This document shows positions 61,743 to 64,000 of a stretch of DNA of 64,000 bases, one piece after another. This DNA comes from an uncultured Spirochaetota bacterium (GTDB lineage Bacteria; Spirochaetota; Spirochaetia; JAFGXN01). The notes beneath the pieces are model-generated. The model worked only from the letters and a program-made list of their open reading frames with translations. It did no database searches and was not told the DNA's origin. Location of the stretch: assembly GCA_944390005.1 (NCBI GenBank), contig CALXOJ010000002.1, forward strand, positions 186,001-250,000, read 5' to 3'. Positions within the stretch are counted from its first letter, which is position 1; every line of letters begins with the position of its first letter. A program made the translations under genes and the position numbers.

Positions 61743-63929
61743 ATGAACGAGTTATTGGCGCCTGCCGGGACGTTGGAGTGTGCGGTGGCGGCGTTTGAGG
61801 CGGGAGCGGATGCGGTTTACGCCGGAGTTTCGCGTTTTAATGCCCGCGAACGAAATCGGAATTTTACTTATGATGAAATGAGTCGGCTGAGTCGTTACAC
61901 AAAAGATTTCGGAAAGAAATTTTACGTTACGATGAACACGCTGATTAAGAACGATGAAATTGATGATTTTACCGCTGAGTTGGAGAGTTTATCGCGGTTG
62001 GAACCCGATGCGCTGATTGTTCAGGATTGGGGAGCGGTAAAAATCTGCCGCGATTTTTTCCCCGAATTTCGGCTTCACGCTTCGACGCAGGCGGGGATTC
62101 ATAATCGTGCCGGTTTGCGGACTGCCGCGCGTGCCGGCATTGCGCGCGTCATTTTGGAGCGGCAGTTGACGTTGGCAGAAATCGCTGCACTGGCGGAAAA
62201 TCGGCCGACAGAGTTAGAGGTGTTCATTCACGGAGCGCTTTGCTGCAGCCTTTCCGGGATGTGCTGTTTTTCTTCGATTCAGGGCGGCTTCAGCGGCAAT
62301 CGGGGAAAGTGTAAACAGCCGTGCCGCCGTCTTTACCGGAGCGCAGACAACGTTCGCTCACCGATTTTCTCTCCGGACGATCTGCAGGCGGTTCCGCTGA
62401 TTCATTCGCTGAAACAACTTGGAATTGACTCATTTAAAATCGAAGGGAGACTCAAGCGTGTCGATTATGTTCACAAAACCGTCAGCGCTTACCGCTTGCT
62501 GTTGGATAACGATGCCTCCGATAAGAAAGTTATCGAAGAAGCGGAAAGAATCCTGAAGGGAACTGCCGTGCGTGCCGTCGGTATCGGTTTTTACGATAGA
62601 AAAAGCCGAAAAACGCTTTTGGGTAAACCGTCGCGGCAGACGGGTGAGGCGGCGGCGGTTTTGATTGCGGCTAAAGGTTTTCGACGAACGGCAAAAGCGT
62701 TGGTTGAAGTTAAACTCGGAGACAAATTGCGTATCGGCGGCGCTTCCGATGCCCGTATTGTCACGTTAAAACGCATTGAATCAAACGGAAAAGCTGTCAG
62801 CGTTGTCCGTCCGGGGCGGATTTTTACGTTTGAAGCCGGTTTTTCGATGGCTGAAGGGAAAAATTCAAATGAAGTTGTTTTGTATCGAGTCGGAGCGCAA
62901 ATCGGTAAGTCCCCCGAATTTTTGGAGAGAATGAAGCGTTTTGACGACCGCCGTCCGCTGCCGCTGACCGTGAAGCTGACAGGTGAAGCGGTGACGGTTG
63001 CTGTAACCGGATTTTCTCAAACCGAACAGAGGCTGCCGTACCGTTTGGCGGTCGCCGAAACTTCCGCAGTCGATGAAGAAACATTGCGGCGAATTTTTTC
63101 CCGTTGCGGCGGCGTTGATTGGAAAGCGGGAGAAGTGACGGCCGACGTCGAAGGGCGGTGGTTTGTTCCCGTTTCGCTGCAGAAACAGTGGCGGAGGAAA
63201 ATTGAAGAAGTATGGAGTACCGCTCCGGTAGCTGAACGGCCGAGGCGTGAAGCGGTGCGGGCGGCCGCCGACGCTTGGCGGAGCAAAACGGTCCTCGATG
63301 AAACGCTCACAGTTTTCGGCTGCCGGCAAACCCCCGACGGCCGTTCGGCAGTGCGCTGCGTTCCGGAAGCGGAGACGGCTGTTGCCGGCGACGAATTGCT
63401 TCTGCCGTGTTTTCTTTCGGATTCGGATGTTGAATTGTGGAGACGGCATGTCGAAGAAGCTGCCTCCCGCGGTATCAAACGCTTTCGGTTGACGTCTTTG
63501 TTTCAGCTCGATTTTTCGTATCCGGCGGATGCGGTGCTGACCGTTTCCTATCCGCTGCCGGCAGTCAATGCATTTGCTGCTCGGTTCTTTATTAAACACG
63601 GCTGCAATCGTATTCAAATTTGGCCGGAGTTGAACGACGACGAAGCGGTTGCTGCTGCGGCTTCGTTCGGCTGTGCGTGCGAGCGGCGCGTTTCCGGTGA
63701 TTTCCCTGTTTTGGCGACGCGGGCGGCCGTTTGCGAATCGGCTGTCTTTTCCGCCGACGGCGAACCGGTTTCCTTCAGTTGGCGAATCCGTTCTGATCGT
63801 CAGACAGGGCTCAATTTTCTTTTTCCCGATCGTTCGATTGCTGCCGCACCGATTTCCGGCTGCGGAGAGTTTTTTACGACCGTCGAAAATCCTTCGGCGG
63901 CGCCGCTTTCGTTTCCCGGTTTGCGGTAA
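61743..63929 (+). CDS. U32 peptidase-family protein (RlhA/YhbU-like)
   Basis: 728 residues from ATG 61743, chosen for GGAGAGG 4 bases upstream. The N-terminal TIM-barrel-like U32 domain: LLAPAGTLECAVAAFEAGADAVYAG, FYVTMNTLIKNDE, LHASTQAGIHN, then the signature EVFIHGALCCSLSGMCCFS and NRGKCKQPCRRLY, with cysteines able to hold an iron-sulfur cluster. The C-terminal half (about 310-728) is a longer domain as in DUF3656-containing members. Such proteins hydroxylate rRNA or tRNA (RlhA, TrhP) rather than act as proteases. The short 71-base end of the window after it holds nothing I recognise. Confidence 0.93.
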   Translation: MNELLAPAGTLECAVAAFEAGADAVYAGVSRFNARERNRNFTYDEMSRLSRYTKDFGKKFYVTMNTLIKNDEIDDFTAELESLSRLEPDALIVQDWGAVKICRDFFPEFRLHASTQAGIHNRAGLRTAARAGIARVILERQLTLAEIAALAENRPTELEVFIHGALCCSLSGMCCFSSIQGGFSGNRGKCKQPCRRLYRSADNVRSPIFSPDDLQAVPLIHSLKQLGIDSFKIEGRLKRVDYVHKTVSAYRLLLDNDASDKKVIEEAERILKGTAVRAVGIGFYDRKSRKTLLGKPSRQTGEAAAVLIAAKGFRRTAKALVEVKLGDKLRIGGASDARIVTLKRIESNGKAVSVVRPGRIFTFEAGFSMAEGKNSNEVVLYRVGAQIGKSPEFLERMKRFDDRRPLPLTVKLTGEAVTVAVTGFSQTEQRLPYRLAVAETSAVDEETLRRIFSRCGGVDWKAGEVTADVEGRWFVPVSLQKQWRRKIEEVWSTAPVAERPRREAVRAAADAWRSKTVLDETLTVFGCRQTPDGRSAVRCVPEAETAVAGDELLLPCFLSDSDVELWRRHVEEAASRGIKRFRLTSLFQLDFSYPADAVLTVSYPLPAVNAFAARFFIKHGCNRIQIWPELNDDEAVAAAASFGCACERRVSGDFPVLATRAAVCESAVFSADGEPVSFSWRIRSDRQTGLNFLFPDRSIAAAPISGCGEFFTTVENPSAAPLSFPGLR

Positions 63930-64000
63930 TTTGATTGACTTTGGTGCCATATTTCAGAGGAAAAAACGTCTTTGAACTCTTGAATCAAACAAAAAATCCA

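Noticed and set aside
62865-63950. A 361-residue open frame on the minus strand
   Set aside because: It lies wholly antisense to the well-recognised U32 gene and is Arg/Ser-rich, as expected for a GC-skewed shadow frame. No family motif or ribosome-binding site.
1-64000. CRISPR arrays, insertion sequences, tRNA or rRNA genes
   Set aside because: No regularly spaced direct repeats, transposase genes, terminal inverted repeats or cloverleaf-like sequences were seen; all gaps between genes are short.

Overview
The window is a dense stretch of bacterial chromosome with about 50 genes on both strands and no intergenic gap over about 130 bases. I see no rRNA, tRNA, CRISPR array or insertion sequence. 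The envelope genes point to a diderm: two BamA/Omp85-type barrels, a SPOR protein, further predicted barrels, lipoproteins and a LemA/TPM set. Overall content (short HisG with HisZ, a glycerol-phosphate oxidase operon with an AGPS-like flavoenzyme, relaxed lipoboxes, TPR proteins, treponeme-like hypothetical proteins) suggests a spirochaete, perhaps Treponema-related. This assignment is inference from families, because no marker gene here fixes it.

Layout. 1-5.3 kb: the 3' end of a spore-photoproduct-lyase-like radical SAM gene, an unknown membrane protein, a glycerophosphodiesterase, an outer-membrane barrel, a PTS EIIA-like protein and PepT. 5.3-8.9 kb: a LamG-like lipoprotein and an exported protein with an in-frame 48-bp tandem repeat. 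8.9-14.0 kb: three overlapping genes for a GlpA-like dehydrogenase, a FAD/NAD oxidoreductase fused to DUF1667, and an alkyl-DHAP-synthase-like flavoprotein, followed by a separately promoted 64-residue zinc-ribbon protein. 14.4-18.8 kb: tandem paralogous Omp85-type proteins. 18.8-24.5 kb: a TetR regulator, a long palindrome over a promoter, then a HemL-like PLP enzyme, a class II aldolase, an aldolase paralogue without its metal-binding histidines, and a dienoyl-CoA-reductase-like flavoenzyme. 30.9-24.5 kb (minus): ilvE, rsmD, hisZ, hisG, hisB, a small protein, a TPR protein and rlmN in one tight operon. 36.8-31.0 kb (minus): dnaE-recG. 44.1-36.8 kb (minus): Wzz-like protein, a soluble CapD/PglF-like dehydratase, a DegT/PglE-like aminotransferase, then a three-subunit xanthine-dehydrogenase-type enzyme with a degenerate molybdenum subunit. 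44.3-49.0 kb: SPOR protein, ligA, an exported protein and a DUF192 lipoprotein. 50.3-49.0 kb (minus): a YugP-type metallopeptidase and Maf. 50.4-51.8 kb: a membrane-anchored TPR protein ending in an Mrr-like domain. 54.2-51.7 kb (minus): mnmG-rsmG. 54.3-59.7 kb: alaA, LemA plus three TPM-type proteins, an aldo/keto reductase and a cyclic-nucleotide-binding protein. 61.7-59.7 kb (minus): folE-folP-folK. 61.7-63.9 kb: a U32 peptidase-family protein.

Best leads. First, the TetR-controlled cluster at 18.8-24.5 kb looks like an uncharacterised small-molecule pathway with its operator visible. Second, four promoters place the -10 box 6-7 bases before a start codon that has no ribosome-binding site, which suggests routine leaderless mRNAs. 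Third, several proteins have recognisable folds but lost catalytic residues: an aldolase, an Mrr nuclease and a molybdenum hydroxylase. Fourth, the Omp85 pair is separated by an intrinsic terminator.
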